A stretch of DNA of 64,000 bases from UBA4951 sp963652335 (GCA_963652335.1 CAVJSS010000001.1:62001-126000); one strand, 5' to 3'; counted from the first letter of the stretch, positions 1 through 9,112 are shown. Program-made: numbers and translations. The notes: a model not told the origin generated them from the sequence alone.

Positions 1-2
1 CA

Positions 3-296
3 AAAGAAGGCAGGATCCTATTCTATTTGGGCTTCAAAAGGAAAGAAATCGGACGTAGCCTTAATGCGGTAAACATATTGATGAGCTTGCCAAGCATCAT
101 CATTTCTTTGGGTGCTGTATCCGCCATGGAGTTTTTCCTTCATCGACAAATAGGCAATAACTTTGGGACAATAACCAATTTCGTTTTTTCCCTTAAACCT
201 GTTTTCGCGATCTTAGGCTTTGGACTTTTATCGTTTTCAATCGTTGGGATCTACATTGGTTTATACGTGAAAAAGCGGGATTTCAAAAAGAAATAA
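3..296 (+). CDS. FtsX-family ABC transporter permease, C-terminal fragment
   Basis: Only the last 97 codons are in the window; the reading frame is open to the left edge. The visible part has the layout of the C-terminus of an FtsX/MacB-type permease: a short cytoplasmic stretch with LGFKRKEIGRSL, which resembles the 'lGfsrkeI' coupling segment before the last membrane helices, then two hydrophobic segments around residues 25-42 and 65-85 separated by an outside loop, and a basic KKRDFKKK tail. Proteins of this family are moved by an ATPase partner rather than forming a classical import channel; substrate cannot be told from this fragment. Family assignment rests on the short motif and topology only. 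Confidence 0.55.
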   Translation, partial: KEGRILFYLGFKRKEIGRSLNAVNILMSLPSIIISLGAVSAMEFFLHRQIGNNFGTITNFVFSLKPVFAILGFGLLSFSIVGIYIGLYVKKRDFKKK

Positions 297-382
297 ATTC
301 CTTTACCTACTTTTAAAAAACGTTGATATAATACCTCTCGGTTTTGAGTTTACGACTCGACTAGAAAGTGAAGGTTTTCTTA

Positions 383-583
383 ATGAAGGGAACTGTCAAA
401 ATGTTCAACAAGGAAAAAGGCTATGGATTCATCCGTGGCGAGGACAAAAACGACTACTTTTTCCACTATTCCTCATTAATCATGGAAGGATTTAAGACCA
501 CTGAACAAGGCGAAAACGTCGAATTCGAAGTTGTCCAATCCGACCGCGGATTAAGAGCCCAGAACATCAAGAAAGTCGACTAA
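383..583 (+). CDS. Cold-shock protein (CspA/CspB family)
   Basis: This 66-residue single cold-shock domain is a small beta-barrel that binds single-stranded RNA/DNA and acts as an RNA chaperone. RNP1 (KGYGFI, about residues 12-17) and RNP2 (DYFFHY, about 24-29) are both present and length is standard for the family. Start: an upstream in-frame ATG at 368 would add five residues, but the ATG at 383 has GAAGG at 370-374, 8 nt upstream, and matches the usual MKGTVK N-terminus. A TATAAT at about 328-333 gives a leader of roughly 45 nt, unlike the leaderless genes elsewhere in this window, and long leaders are common for csp genes. Monocistronic, closed by the terminator at 600-626. Confidence 0.95.
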   Translation: MKGTVKMFNKEKGYGFIRGEDKNDYFFHYSSLIMEGFKTTEQGENVEFEVVQSDRGLRAQNIKKVD

Positions 584-599
584 AAGGTCGTGAATTCTT

Positions 600-626
600 A
601 CCCACCATTGGCGGTGGGTTTTTTCT
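600..626 (+). terminator. Rho-independent terminator of the csp gene
   Basis: CCCACC-attggc-GGTGGG hairpin followed directly by TTTTTTC, 17 nt after the csp stop codon. Confidence 0.9.
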
Positions 627-720
627 TATTCGACTACGAAACCGTAAAGCATTATGAACTTGTGATTGTTCTTTACGTTTAGAGATATATAATCTCTACG
701 TTACTTTTAGGTTTATTTGT

Positions 721-1833
721 ATGTCTTTGAAAGCAGGAATCGTCGGATTGCCAAACGTTGGCAAATCAACATTATTCAACGCTATAACGAATTCTCACGT
801 TTTGGCCGAAAACTATCCATTCGCTACCATCAATCCAAACACGGGCGTCGTCATCGTTCCGGACGAAAGGCTCGATTACCTAACCGAGAAATTCCATCCT
901 TTGAAGAAAATCAACGCCACATTCGAATTTTACGACATAGCCGGATTGGTTCGTGGCGCTTCAAAAGGAGAAGGGTTGGGAAATCAATTCTTGGCTGCCA
1001 TTCGGGAATGCGATGCGATCGTCGAAGTCGTCAGATGTTTTGATAACGAAGCGGTTTTGCGTTACAACGAAGAACCAGTCGATCCTGCCAATGATATTTC
1101 GACCATCAATCTCGAATTGGCAATGTCCGACTTGGATTCGATTGAAGGAAGAATCGCCCGTCAAGCCACCAAAGCCAGAGTCGGCAGAGATAAAGTAGCC
1201 GCTTACGAGCTCCCTATTTTGGAAGCTTTGAAATCCGTTTTAGATCAAGGCCTTCCGGCCCGAATGGTCAAGGGATTGAGCGACGAACAAATGGAATATG
1301 CGAAAAAGAATTTCTTCTTATTGACGCTTAAGCCAATCCTTTATGTTGCCAATGTCAACGAAGAGGCTTATTCCGATTTGGATAATTGCAAATACTATCA
1401 AACCGTCAAATCCATCGCCGCAGAAGAAAACGCGCAATGCATACCTGTGAGCTGCCAAATCGAATATGAGATCTCTCAATTGGATTATGAAGAAAAGAAA
1501 GAATTTCTCGATACTCTTGGCGAAAAAGAATCTGGTCTGGATAGGCTGGTCAAGGCTTCTTATAAACTACTGAATCTTTCGACTTTCTTTACCAGCGGCG
1601 CCGACGAATGCCGGGCTTGGACTTTCTCTAACGGCATGTTGGCTCCTCAATGTGCCGGAATCATTCATTCTGATTTCGAAAAGGGATTCATCAAAGCGGA
1701 AGTCTATTCTTTCGATGATTTCAAAAAATATGGAAGCGAAGCCGAAGTCAAAGCCAACGGCAAGCTTCGCATGGAAGGCAAAGAATATCAAATGAAGGAT
1801 GGAGACGTGGTCTTCTTTAGGTTCAACGTATGA
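721..1833 (+). CDS. ychF: Redox-regulated ATPase YchF (Obg-like ATPase)
   Basis: YchF is a ribosome-associated P-loop NTPase of the Obg family that prefers ATP. The P-loop GLPNVGKST is near residues 9-17, G3 is DIAGLVRG, and the G4 position reads NVNE in place of NKxD, the change that gives YchF its ATP preference. The C-terminal third is the TGS domain (ending KDGDVVFFRFNV). The length of 370 aa is slightly above the usual 363. A TATAAT near 687-692 gives a short leader with only a weak Shine-Dalgarno (TTAGG). It is first gene of a tight + cluster: its stop overlaps the ispF start by 4 nt, so ychF, ispF, argS are probably co-transcribed. Confidence 0.97.
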   Translation: MSLKAGIVGLPNVGKSTLFNAITNSHVLAENYPFATINPNTGVVIVPDERLDYLTEKFHPLKKINATFEFYDIAGLVRGASKGEGLGNQFLAAIRECDAIVEVVRCFDNEAVLRYNEEPVDPANDISTINLELAMSDLDSIEGRIARQATKARVGRDKVAAYELPILEALKSVLDQGLPARMVKGLSDEQMEYAKKNFFLLTLKPILYVANVNEEAYSDLDNCKYYQTVKSIAAEENAQCIPVSCQIEYEISQLDYEEKKEFLDTLGEKESGLDRLVKASYKLLNLSTFFTSGADECRAWTFSNGMLAPQCAGIIHSDFEKGFIKAEVYSFDDFKKYGSEAEVKANGKLRMEGKEYQMKDGDVVFFRFNV

Positions 1834-2312
1834 GGATCGGAATAGGCGAAGACATCCATCGTTTGATCAAGGACAGAAAACTGCTTTTAGGGGGCGTGGA
1901 AATCCCTGCCGATTTAGGCGAAGACGCTCATTCCGATGGAGATGTACTTTTGCATGCCTTGGCTGATGCAATTTACGGATCGATTGCCGAAAAGGACATT
2001 GGATGGCACTTTCCAAACGATCGTATCGAGACCGAAAATATCGATAGTCGGATAATCGTTGAAGACGCAATGTCTTTGGCTAAGCAAAAAGGTTACAAAA
2101 TAGCGTCTTTTGATTCGAATGTGTTTTTGGAAAATATAAAACTTAAGCCATATATCGATGATATAAGGCGATCTTTGTCTTTGATTTTGGGTATCGATGT
2201 GGCTTTTATATCCGTGAAAGCCAAAACCAGCGAGGGCTTAGGGCCTATCGGAGAAGGAAAAGCAATCAAAGCTAGCGTAATCGTGTTGTTGGAGGAAGAA
2301 AAAGATGACTAA
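1830..2312 (+). CDS. ispF: 2-C-methyl-D-erythritol 2,4-cyclodiphosphate synthase
   Basis: IspF catalyses cyclisation of CDP-ME-2-phosphate in the non-mevalonate isoprenoid pathway. The zinc ligands expected at D8 and H10 are seen in GIGEDIH and the third in LLHALADA; SDGD precedes it, and the C-terminal TSEGLGPIGEGKAI segment is typical. The usual GHGFDVH start motif is changed to GIGEDIH, so the first His is replaced by Ile while the metal-binding Asp and His stay. 160 aa, normal length. It overlaps ychF by 4 nt (ATGA) and argS by 8 nt. The partner ispD-like gene is at 14223-14873, so the MEP genes are scattered. Confidence 0.95.
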   Translation: MRIGIGEDIHRLIKDRKLLLGGVEIPADLGEDAHSDGDVLLHALADAIYGSIAEKDIGWHFPNDRIETENIDSRIIVEDAMSLAKQKGYKIASFDSNVFLENIKLKPYIDDIRRSLSLILGIDVAFISVKAKTSEGLGPIGEGKAIKASVIVLLEEEKDD

Positions 2313-3933
2313 CGAAGAAATATTGCAAAAAGCCATAGCGAAAGCCATCGAAAAGCTAGGCGTGAAAATCGATGAATCTAGTATTGTCATCGAACGCAGC
2401 AAAGATCCCGCACATGGTGATTATGCGACGAACGTTGCGATGCGCAACGCCAAAACTTTCGGCAGGGCCCCACGCGATGTCGCTAATTCGATATTGGGCA
2501 ACATCGTTTCTGACCAAATAGAAAAATGCGAGATCGCCGGACCTGGATTCATCAATTTCTTCATGAAGAAAGAATCTTTGGGCAAAATCGTTGAGACGAT
2601 CATAAGCGAAGGCGAAAACTACGGTCATTTGGAAAAAAATGGTATAAAGGTAGACGTCGAATTCGTTTCGGCCAACCCTACCGGCGATCTTCATTTGGGA
2701 CATACAAGAGGTGCCGCTTTAGGGGATGCAATCTGCAATCTTTACGAGGCTGCTGGATATGATGTCACGAGAGAATATTATCTGAATGATTGCGGAAACC
2801 AAGTCGAGCATTTGGGACATTCGCTCTCTCTCCGCTATCACGAATTGTTCGGCGAAGACATCGAACTTGGGCCAGATGATTATCATGGGCAGGATTTGAT
2901 TGCCATCGCCAAAAAGATAAAAGACGAATTCGGAAGCAAATACTTAGCCGACGACAAAGAGTCCCATGATTTTTTCATTCGATATGGCATTGATACTGAA
3001 TTTGGCAAGATCCAAAAGGATTTAGCTGACTTCCGCGTCAGATTCGACGTGATTTTCAAAGAATCTCAAATCAGAGAAGGAACCCTGATCGAAGATACGA
3101 TAAAGAAGCTCAGGGATAAGGGATACGTTTACGAAAAAAACGGTGCGACATTCTTAGCCACTTCCAAATTCTTCGATGACAAAGATAGGCCAATAATCAA
3201 AGCCGACGGTTGTTACACTTACTTCATGCCGGATATTTGCTATCACTTCAACAAAATGGAGAGAGGCTATGACGTAGCGGTGGATATGCTCGGAGCCGAT
3301 CACTTTGGCTATATAAACCGCATGCGCTCTGCTTTGGAAATCGGCGGTTATTCATCAGATAAGTTGGCGATGGAAATCTATCAGATCGTCAAAGTGTTCA
3401 AAGACGGCGAAGAAGTGAAGATGAGCAAGCGTACCGGAAAAGCCATAACGCATAGGGAATTGGTCTCTGAAATCGGTGTTGACGCCGTCAGATATTTTTT
3501 CATCGACAAGGCCCCAGGCAGCCATTTGGATTTCAATTACGATTTAGCCGTTTCCAAAAGCAAAGACAATCCCGTTTATTACACCCAATACGCTCATGCC
3601 AGGTGCGCCTCCTTGCTAAATCTTGGGAACGATATAGAAATAAACGTTTCGCTTAACGGAGTAGGGAACGAAAAGGAAACAGCGATATTGAAACACTTGG
3701 CGGCCTATCCAAGCATGATCGATCAGGCCGCTAAATCAAGGGCACCTTACAAAGTGACGGCCTACATCGAAGAATTGGCCTCTTTGATTCACGAATATTA
3801 CGCAGCCAATAAGATCATCGATCGTAACGATCTTAAGTTAAGCGGCGCACGCCTCGCATTGATAAAAGCGTGTGAAATAGTGTTAAGGAATGCGCTGACT
3901 CTCATTGGAGTGAGCGCTCCAGATAAAATGTAA
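2305..3933 (+). CDS. argS: Arginine--tRNA ligase
   Basis: Class I aminoacyl-tRNA synthetase charging tRNA-Arg. An N-terminal Arg-tRNA-synthetase-specific (Add-1) domain covers about residues 1-100; HIGH is HLGHTRGA at about 128-136; the KMSK loop reads KMSKRTGKA near 370; the C-terminal DALR anticodon-binding domain ends the protein. 542 aa is typical. The start overlaps ispF by 8 nt and is preceded by a GGAGG-like site inside ispF (ttggaggaagaa), which suggests translational coupling. It is followed after 15 nt by rpoE, a neighbour order also seen in other Bacilli. Confidence 0.97.
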   Translation: MTNEEILQKAIAKAIEKLGVKIDESSIVIERSKDPAHGDYATNVAMRNAKTFGRAPRDVANSILGNIVSDQIEKCEIAGPGFINFFMKKESLGKIVETIISEGENYGHLEKNGIKVDVEFVSANPTGDLHLGHTRGAALGDAICNLYEAAGYDVTREYYLNDCGNQVEHLGHSLSLRYHELFGEDIELGPDDYHGQDLIAIAKKIKDEFGSKYLADDKESHDFFIRYGIDTEFGKIQKDLADFRVRFDVIFKESQIREGTLIEDTIKKLRDKGYVYEKNGATFLATSKFFDDKDRPIIKADGCYTYFMPDICYHFNKMERGYDVAVDMLGADHFGYINRMRSALEIGGYSSDKLAMEIYQIVKVFKDGEEVKMSKRTGKAITHRELVSEIGVDAVRYFFIDKAPGSHLDFNYDLAVSKSKDNPVYYTQYAHARCASLLNLGNDIEINVSLNGVGNEKETAILKHLAAYPSMIDQAAKSRAPYKVTAYIEELASLIHEYYAANKIIDRNDLKLSGARLALIKACEIVLRNALTLIGVSAPDKM

Positions 3934-3948
3934 AAAGAAAGGATTTTT

Positions 3949-4350
3949 ATGAGAAAAGACAAAAGCATGTTGGACGAAGCTTATGACATCGTCACCGAAA
4001 ACGGACAGCCCATGGTTTTTGCGGATTTGGTAAGCGAAGTAGCTGCAAACCTTGAAATGAGCGACGAAGAAAAGCTTTCGAGATTAGGCGCTTTCTATAC
4101 CGATTTGTCATTGGATGGACGTTTTGTCGCGTTGACCGACAATACCTGGGATCTTCGTATCCGCCACACCTATGACAAAGTTCATATCAACGTGAATGAA
4201 GTCTATTCCGATGATTCCGAAGAAGAAGAGAACATCGATAAGGAAGAATTGGAAGGCGAAGATGAAGAAACAACCGAATATTCGGACGAAGAAGGCCCAT
4301 CGCGCAAAATTGATCTCGAAGGAACCGGAATCAAAGAAGAGGATCTTTGA
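3949..4350 (+). CDS. rpoE: DNA-directed RNA polymerase delta subunit
   Basis: Delta is the small accessory RNA polymerase subunit of Bacillota that increases recycling and transcription specificity. The N-terminal HARE-HTH domain (about residues 5-85: SMLDEAYDIV, FADLVSEV, KLSRLGAFYTDLSLDGRF, WDLR) is followed by a disordered acidic tail rich in Glu and Asp to residue 133, exactly the expected two-part structure. A GAAAGGA Shine-Dalgarno precedes the ATG. Ends in TGA, one of the codons that shows TGA is a stop here. The next gene starts 5 nt downstream. Confidence 0.93.
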   Translation: MRKDKSMLDEAYDIVTENGQPMVFADLVSEVAANLEMSDEEKLSRLGAFYTDLSLDGRFVALTDNTWDLRIRHTYDKVHINVNEVYSDDSEEEENIDKEELEGEDEETTEYSDEEGPSRKIDLEGTGIKEEDL

Positions 4351-4354
4351 TCTT

Positions 4355-5143
4355 ATGTACGAAAAAGAACTTCAAGCGATGATTGAAGCTGCTCAACAAA
4401 GCGGCGATATCATAATGAACGTTTACAAAAAAGGCTTCGAAGTCGAAATCAAAGACGATGATTCCCCTGTTACGGAAGCTGATCGGAAATCAGATGCTTT
4501 CATCATCGATTATCTAAAAGAAAGATTCCCGGAATATGGCTTTTTGACTGAAGAAACCCCTGATACCGATGAGCGTTTTTCCAAAGAATACGTTTGGATC
4601 ATCGATCCACTTGACGGCACAAAGGAATTCGTCAATTACCGTGGTGAATTCGCCACTTGCATCGCTTTATGCAAAGGACACGATATAGTAGTTTCAGTCA
4701 TTAACCTCCCAGCCCAAAACGTTTTGTTCTACGCCATTGAAAATGGCGGGGCTTGGAGGCTTCCTCGTTACGGTACTCCAAAACAAATTCACGTTAATGA
4801 GAAGACCCAGCAAATAACGGTCCTTCGTTCCGTTTCCTTCTTTAACGAATCGGAACAGGAACTAATCGATTCTCATTTAGATAAAATAGGATTTGTTTTT
4901 GCTAGAGGAGCAGCCCAAAAATTCTGTATGGTGGCCGAAGGGTTGGCGGAAGCCAGTTTCAGAATAAACGGCAACACCAAAGAGTGGGACCTTGCGGCAG
5001 GCGATCTTTTGATCAAAGAAGCCGGCGGAATCATGATTGATCACGAAGGGAAACCTTTGAAATTCAATAAGAAAGACGTCTATTTCAAAAAAGGATATCG
5101 TTTCGCTAATCGAAAAGAAAATTTGCTTTTGGATCAAAAATAA
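4355..5143 (+). CDS. cysQ: 3'(2'),5'-bisphosphate nucleotidase / inositol monophosphatase family (CysQ-like)
   Basis: Metal-dependent phosphatase of the Li-sensitive superfamily, probably hydrolysing PAP to AMP or a related small phosphoester. Visible metal-binding motifs are EET (about residue 68) and the signature DPLDGTKEF (about 83-91), with a second metal site motif WDLAAGDLLIKEAGG near 206-220. The K in DPLDGTKE is typical of CysQ rather than inositol monophosphatase (DPIDGT). The ORF is open further upstream in this frame, but that part overlaps rpoE; ATG 4355 gives a standard 262-aa protein with AGAGGAT upstream. Last gene of the ychF cluster, closed by the hairpin at 5142-5166. Confidence 0.88.
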   Translation: MYEKELQAMIEAAQQSGDIIMNVYKKGFEVEIKDDDSPVTEADRKSDAFIIDYLKERFPEYGFLTEETPDTDERFSKEYVWIIDPLDGTKEFVNYRGEFATCIALCKGHDIVVSVINLPAQNVLFYAIENGGAWRLPRYGTPKQIHVNEKTQQITVLRSVSFFNESEQELIDSHLDKIGFVFARGAAQKFCMVAEGLAEASFRINGNTKEWDLAAGDLLIKEAGGIMIDHEGKPLKFNKKDVYFKKGYRFANRKENLLLDQK

Positions 5144-5166
5144 ATTCCGGTAAGACCGGAATTTTT
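5142..5166. terminator. Bidirectional terminator between cysQ and the NifU-like gene
   Basis: Perfect stem AAATTCCGGT-aag-ACCGGAATTT with a T run on the + strand; it overlaps the stop codon of the convergent minus-strand gene. Confidence 0.85.
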
Positions 5167-5455
5167 ATTTGCCTTTGCGGTTTTTACGTTCGAGATATTC
5201 ATCCATTACGTCTCCAGGGACGTTATTGGACCCATCGACCCCGATGACCCCGGGAACCTCTTCGCAGATTATTATATCGATCCCTGAGGCGATGTCTTCC
5301 ATGGCATATGAACATCCGTCGCAAGCTCCGGTCATCTTAACATAGACCATTCCATCCTTGACGCCGATCAATTCGATGTCGCCGCCATCGCGTTTCAAGA
5401 ATGGCCTGATTTTGTCCAAGACCGCTTCCACTTGCTGAAACATTTCGTTTTCCAT
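5165..5455 (-). CDS. NifU C-terminal-domain protein (Fe-S scaffold/carrier)
   Basis: A stand-alone 96-aa Nfu-type domain: KIRPFLKRDGGDIELIGVKDG and the cluster-binding CDGC near residues 46-49 (TGACDGCSYA; usual form C-x-x-C). Such proteins bind and hand over Fe-S clusters; here the likely clients include RnfC and other cluster proteins. Start: an upstream in-frame codon would give 108 aa, but the ATG at 5455 is placed 7 nt after a -10 (TAGAAT, minus strand 5463-5468) that itself sits 17 bp from a TTGCTC -35, predicting a leaderless mRNA starting at this ATG. Confidence 0.85.
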   Translation of the reverse strand: MENEMFQQVEAVLDKIRPFLKRDGGDIELIGVKDGMVYVKMTGACDGCSYAMEDIASGIDIIICEEVPGVIGVDGSNNVPGDVMDEYLERKNRKGK

Positions 5456-5462
5456 AGCGCAT

Positions 5463-5491
5463 ATTCTAGACTTAATGGCCTTTAAGAGCAA
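5463..5491 (-). promoter_or_regulatory. Promoter of the NifU-like gene, leaderless type
   Basis: On the minus strand: TTGCTC (5486-5491), 17-bp spacer, TAGAAT (5463-5468), then 7 nt to the ATG. Confidence 0.75.
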
Positions 5492-5543
5492 GAATCACGC
5501 TTTTTAAGTGAAAAAAATAACGAAGACATATAGTATTATGGCC

Positions 5544-5915
5544 ATGAAAGAGTTCGACTGCAAAATTAGTCATCGAGTCATATTGAGCGCCATATCCTTA
5601 TTAAAGGAAAAAGGCTTATGTACGACGATAAGGGGATTGTATGAAATCCTTATTGGAACCAATGTGGATCAAAGAGTTAAAAGCCTTGATTGCTATAATC
5701 ATTATTCCTCGCTTTCCAAAAGAGGTTTCAATACCCGCGTTCGTATGTTGATTCGATATGGATTCATAAACAACGTTTATAGGAAAGAGATTGATGGCTA
5801 TGTTTTGGATATCAACGAAAAAGGACTCAAGGAAGCCAATTACACGCATTGGCATAAATATCCAGTCGGACAAAGCGATATATTGGAGATAAAAAATGAA
5901 GAAAGAATTAGCTAA
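5544..5915 (+). CDS. Putative winged-helix protein, function unknown
   Basis: 123 aa. I do not recognise a named family with certainty. The sequence has the pattern of a winged-helix/RQC-like domain: helix SHRVILSAISLLKEK, helix TTIRGLYEILIG, a recognition-like region YSSLSKRGFNTRVRMLIRYGFI, then a strand pair YRKEIDGYVLDINEKG that would form the wing. Start choice: ATG 5544 follows a TATAGT -10 by 9 nt (an ATG at 5538 and a longer frame from 5508 also exist). Its end overlaps the start of the PepF-like gene by 20 nt, so the two are likely co-transcribed and the pair may be translationally coupled. A DNA-binding or regulatory role is inference from the fold only. Confidence 0.6.
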   Translation: MKEFDCKISHRVILSAISLLKEKGLCTTIRGLYEILIGTNVDQRVKSLDCYNHYSSLSKRGFNTRVRMLIRYGFINNVYRKEIDGYVLDINEKGLKEANYTHWHKYPVGQSDILEIKNEERIS

Positions 5916-7599
5916 CTTCGAAGATTGGCCGTTTAAGAAGCCTAACATCAAAACAATCATCAAAAACATCGGAGATAGGACGAAGGCCTTGGAAAACGCC
6001 TCTTCGAACGAAGAAGCCCTCAAAGCTTATAAATCAATGGCCAAATATATGGATAAGGTCCGTGACCAATTTTGCCATATTCAGGTTCTTTATACTTTAG
6101 ATACCAGAAAAAAGGACCGCCAAAAAGCGATGGAGATAGTCGATAACGGATCGCCATTGGTCACTGCCGCTTCGATTAAATTCGATAAAGCGTTGCTTTC
6201 ATCCGAATATCGTCCTTATTTAGAAGAAAAATTAGGCTCTTTCTTGTTTAAAATGAGCGAGGATAACCTTAAAACTTTCAACCCGATCATTACCGAGGAT
6301 CTTCAAAAAGAAAACGAACTTCAATCAAAATACGGCCAAATGATCGCCGCTCTTTCGATTCCCTACGAAGGAAAGAACTACAATATTTCCCAAATGGGCA
6401 AATTCTTGAATTCGCCAGATAGGGAAGTCCGCGCCAAAGCCAGCGAAGCCTTCTATTCTTATTTGGATGAAAATACCAAGGATATCGAAGATCTTTTTGC
6501 CGAAATGGTAAAAGTCCGTACTACGATCGCAAAGAAATTAGGCTTTTCTTCTTATACGGAATTGGCCTATCTCCGCATGCAACGTTTCGATTATAACGCA
6601 AAAGATGTTGCGGGTTATAGAGAACAAATCCATCAGGTTGTCACTCCGATTTGTTCCAAATTGATCAAAGAGCAATACAAAAGATGTGGCATCAAGAAGC
6701 CTCATGTTTATGATCTGAGCACGATGTTCAAAGACGGAAACCCAATCCCTAATGGGACGACTAGGGAGAAAGTCGAAAAAGCGAAGCGAATGTATGACGA
6801 GCTTTCGCCGGAAACGTCTTATTTCTTCCGCTTCATGGATGACCATCATTTGATGTTCTTGGATGCCGAGGAAGGAAAACAAAGCGGTGGATACATGGAA
6901 TATTTCCCTGTTCATGGATGTCCCGTGATCTTTTCCAATTTCAACGGAACTTCTGGCGATGTCGACGTCTTGACTCATGAATTTGGACATTCGTTCCAAG
7001 CCTATTGCTCCCGCAATATCAAAATTCCTGAATATCGCGCCCCAACTATGGAATCATGCGAGATCCATTCGATGTCTATGGAATTCTTCGCTGAGCCATG
7101 GATGGATCTTTTCTTTGACGATTCCAACAAATACCGTTATCAACATTTGGCCGATTCCATCGAATTCTTGCCTTATGGCGTATCAATCGATGAATTTCAG
7201 CACTGGGTCTACGAGAATCCAAACGCCACCAACGAAGAAAGACTTGAAGCTTGGCATTCGATCGAAATGAAATACACTCCTTGGAAAGTGGAAGCCGAAA
7301 AGGATTGCCCGTTCTTATATAAAGGAAAGCGATGGCTTATCCAAATGCATGTCTTCCAATGCCCGTTCTATTATATCGATTACACCCTTGCCCAAGTCGT
7401 TGCCTTCCAGTTCATTATATTGGATAGGAAAAACCACGAAAAGGCTTGGAAGAAATATCTGAAACTTTGCAAAATGGGCGGCAAATATCCATTCCGCACA
7501 TTACTTAAACATTGTGGGCTGAAAGATCCATTCGCAGATGGAAATTTAGCCAAAATCGTCAAGCCTCTAACGAAGATTTTAAAAACATACGGATTCTAA
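5896..7599 (+). CDS. Oligoendopeptidase F family metallopeptidase (M3B)
   Basis: Zinc metallopeptidase that cleaves short peptides in the cytoplasm. The HExxH motif is in LTHEFGHSFQAY (about residues 362-373), with the third ligand Glu in the downstream ESCEIHSMSMEFF helix (MESCE.H), as in M3 enzymes. 567 aa is in the family range (about 560-610). No signal peptide. It begins 20 nt inside the preceding winged-helix gene, preceded by TTGGAGA. Convergent with the M32 carboxypeptidase, so two unrelated peptide-degrading enzymes lie back to back at their 3' ends. Confidence 0.93.
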   Translation: MKKELANFEDWPFKKPNIKTIIKNIGDRTKALENASSNEEALKAYKSMAKYMDKVRDQFCHIQVLYTLDTRKKDRQKAMEIVDNGSPLVTAASIKFDKALLSSEYRPYLEEKLGSFLFKMSEDNLKTFNPIITEDLQKENELQSKYGQMIAALSIPYEGKNYNISQMGKFLNSPDREVRAKASEAFYSYLDENTKDIEDLFAEMVKVRTTIAKKLGFSSYTELAYLRMQRFDYNAKDVAGYREQIHQVVTPICSKLIKEQYKRCGIKKPHVYDLSTMFKDGNPIPNGTTREKVEKAKRMYDELSPETSYFFRFMDDHHLMFLDAEEGKQSGGYMEYFPVHGCPVIFSNFNGTSGDVDVLTHEFGHSFQAYCSRNIKIPEYRAPTMESCEIHSMSMEFFAEPWMDLFFDDSNKYRYQHLADSIEFLPYGVSIDEFQHWVYENPNATNEERLEAWHSIEMKYTPWKVEAEKDCPFLYKGKRWLIQMHVFQCPFYYIDYTLAQVVAFQFIILDRKNHEKAWKKYLKLCKMGGKYPFRTLLKHCGLKDPFADGNLAKIVKPLTKILKTYGF

Positions 7600-7600
7600 T

Positions 7601-7625
7601 CGAAAGCCTCTTTTGAGGTTTCTTT
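7601..7625. terminator. Bidirectional terminator between the two peptidase genes
   Basis: GAAAGCCTC-TTTT-GAGGTTTC hairpin followed by TTTC on the + strand and AAA/TTT flanks on the other; fills the whole gap between convergent genes. Confidence 0.7.
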
Positions 7626-9112
7626 CATTCTCCGTATTTTTCGGTCAAGTAGGCTATAAACGCATCGCTATTTAAAGCTTTTCCGGTAACTTTTTTGATC
7701 CAATCTTTTGGATTCATCCAATCGTAACGATAGTCGTTTTGATAAAGCCAATCGATAATCGGACGGAAATTCTTTTCTTCGATGCATCTGACGACATCTA
7801 TTTCTTTTTTCATCCTTTCGAAAATCATCGCGCCATAAAGATTGCCTAACGCATAGCTTGGGAAATAGCCGAATTCTCCATCGGTCCAATGGACGTCTTG
7901 CATGCAACCATCTTTGTCGTCAAGAACATCAATCCCAAGATAATTTTTGTACTTCTTATTCCAAATCGCTGGGACATCCCTACATTCGATTTTTCCGTTA
8001 ATCAGATCCCTTTCGATTTCGTAGCGGATTATTATATGCAACGAATAGGTCAATTCATCGGCATCGCACCTTATAAGATTCGGCTTAACTTCATTTAATA
8101 ACGAATAAAAATCGTTATCCGACATGTTTTCGAATTCATCGCCGAGATATTCGACGCAATATCTTTTCAAAACTTTCGCGAATTCCTTCGAACGGCCAAT
8201 CAAGTTTTCGATGAAACGAGAATGCGTTTCGCATTGGGCGGCGGTGGCTACGTATTCCAAATGATCCTCATACATTTTTTCGCCCTTGTTTTGGAATTCC
8301 AAACAGTGGCCTCCTTCGTGAAGGATCGTAAAAACGTTGCTTCTCCAATCTTTGAGGTCGTATCTTGTCGTCAAACGGGAATCGTATTTGGCGATATCGG
8401 CGGAAAATGGGTGGGCCGAGACGCGTAACGCTCCTCTGTTCATATCGTAGCAGATCAAATCCAATAAGGCTTTGCTAAGATCTTCCTGACGCCTTTGGCC
8501 ATATTCGGCTAGTTTAGGAAGTTTGATGTTCTTTTCTTTTTCCAATACTTTTGGCAGCAATTCGGCAATCGTCTCTTTAAGTGGTTCGAACAATTCGTCT
8601 AGATATGTGACCGTGTTTCCAGGCTCGTAAGAATCCAACAAAGCGTCATAAGGAGTCGACATCCATTCTTTCATTTTCAATTTGGCGATTTTTCTGCTCC
8701 AAATGACGCATTCTTCCCAATAAGGGAGCCAAGATACGAAATCGTTTTGGGAACGATAAAGTCGCCACATCTCATTTGATTTAGCAGCCGCCTTCCTATA
8801 TGCCTGATAATCATCCAAAGACATTTTCTCCATCAATTCGATTTCATCATTCAAAAAAGCGAACAGTCTTTTTTCTTCGTCGCTGAGGTTTTTCTCCTTC
8901 AGTCCTTCACTGACCAATTTCTTGTATTCTTCGTTCGTTGACAAAGACGCTAATTCGGCTTCGTAATGATTCATTATCTCGCCTTGGTTTTCCAAAGCGA
9001 AGTTTGGGGCGCATGTGGCCAAATCGTAATAAACGATATTGACCAGCGTCCTTAAGTTTCTTTTCCTCTCCAAATATGGCTTCAGCGCCAAAAACGTTTT
9101 CGAATGTTCCAT
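7625..9112 (-). CDS. Metallocarboxypeptidase, M32 family (Taq carboxypeptidase-like)
   Basis: Removes C-terminal residues from peptides. The active-site HExxH is HEGGH in TILHEGGHCLEF (about residue 267), and the downstream CETHSRFIENLIGRS helix supplies the third zinc ligand Glu, as in M32. Other M32 segments are DLICYDMNRGALRVSAHPF and the C-terminal DVHWTDGEFGYFPSYALGNLYGA, a strong family signature. 495 aa matches the family. Start supported by GAGGTG upstream of the ATG. Together with the PepF-like enzyme it suggests use or turnover of peptides. Confidence 0.95.
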   Translation of the reverse strand: MEHSKTFLALKPYLERKRNLRTLVNIVYYDLATCAPNFALENQGEIMNHYEAELASLSTNEEYKKLVSEGLKEKNLSDEEKRLFAFLNDEIELMEKMSLDDYQAYRKAAAKSNEMWRLYRSQNDFVSWLPYWEECVIWSRKIAKLKMKEWMSTPYDALLDSYEPGNTVTYLDELFEPLKETIAELLPKVLEKEKNIKLPKLAEYGQRRQEDLSKALLDLICYDMNRGALRVSAHPFSADIAKYDSRLTTRYDLKDWRSNVFTILHEGGHCLEFQNKGEKMYEDHLEYVATAAQCETHSRFIENLIGRSKEFAKVLKRYCVEYLGDEFENMSDNDFYSLLNEVKPNLIRCDADELTYSLHIIIRYEIERDLINGKIECRDVPAIWNKKYKNYLGIDVLDDKDGCMQDVHWTDGEFGYFPSYALGNLYGAMIFERMKKEIDVVRCIEEKNFRPIIDWLYQNDYRYDWMNPKDWIKKVTGKALNSDAFIAYLTEKYGE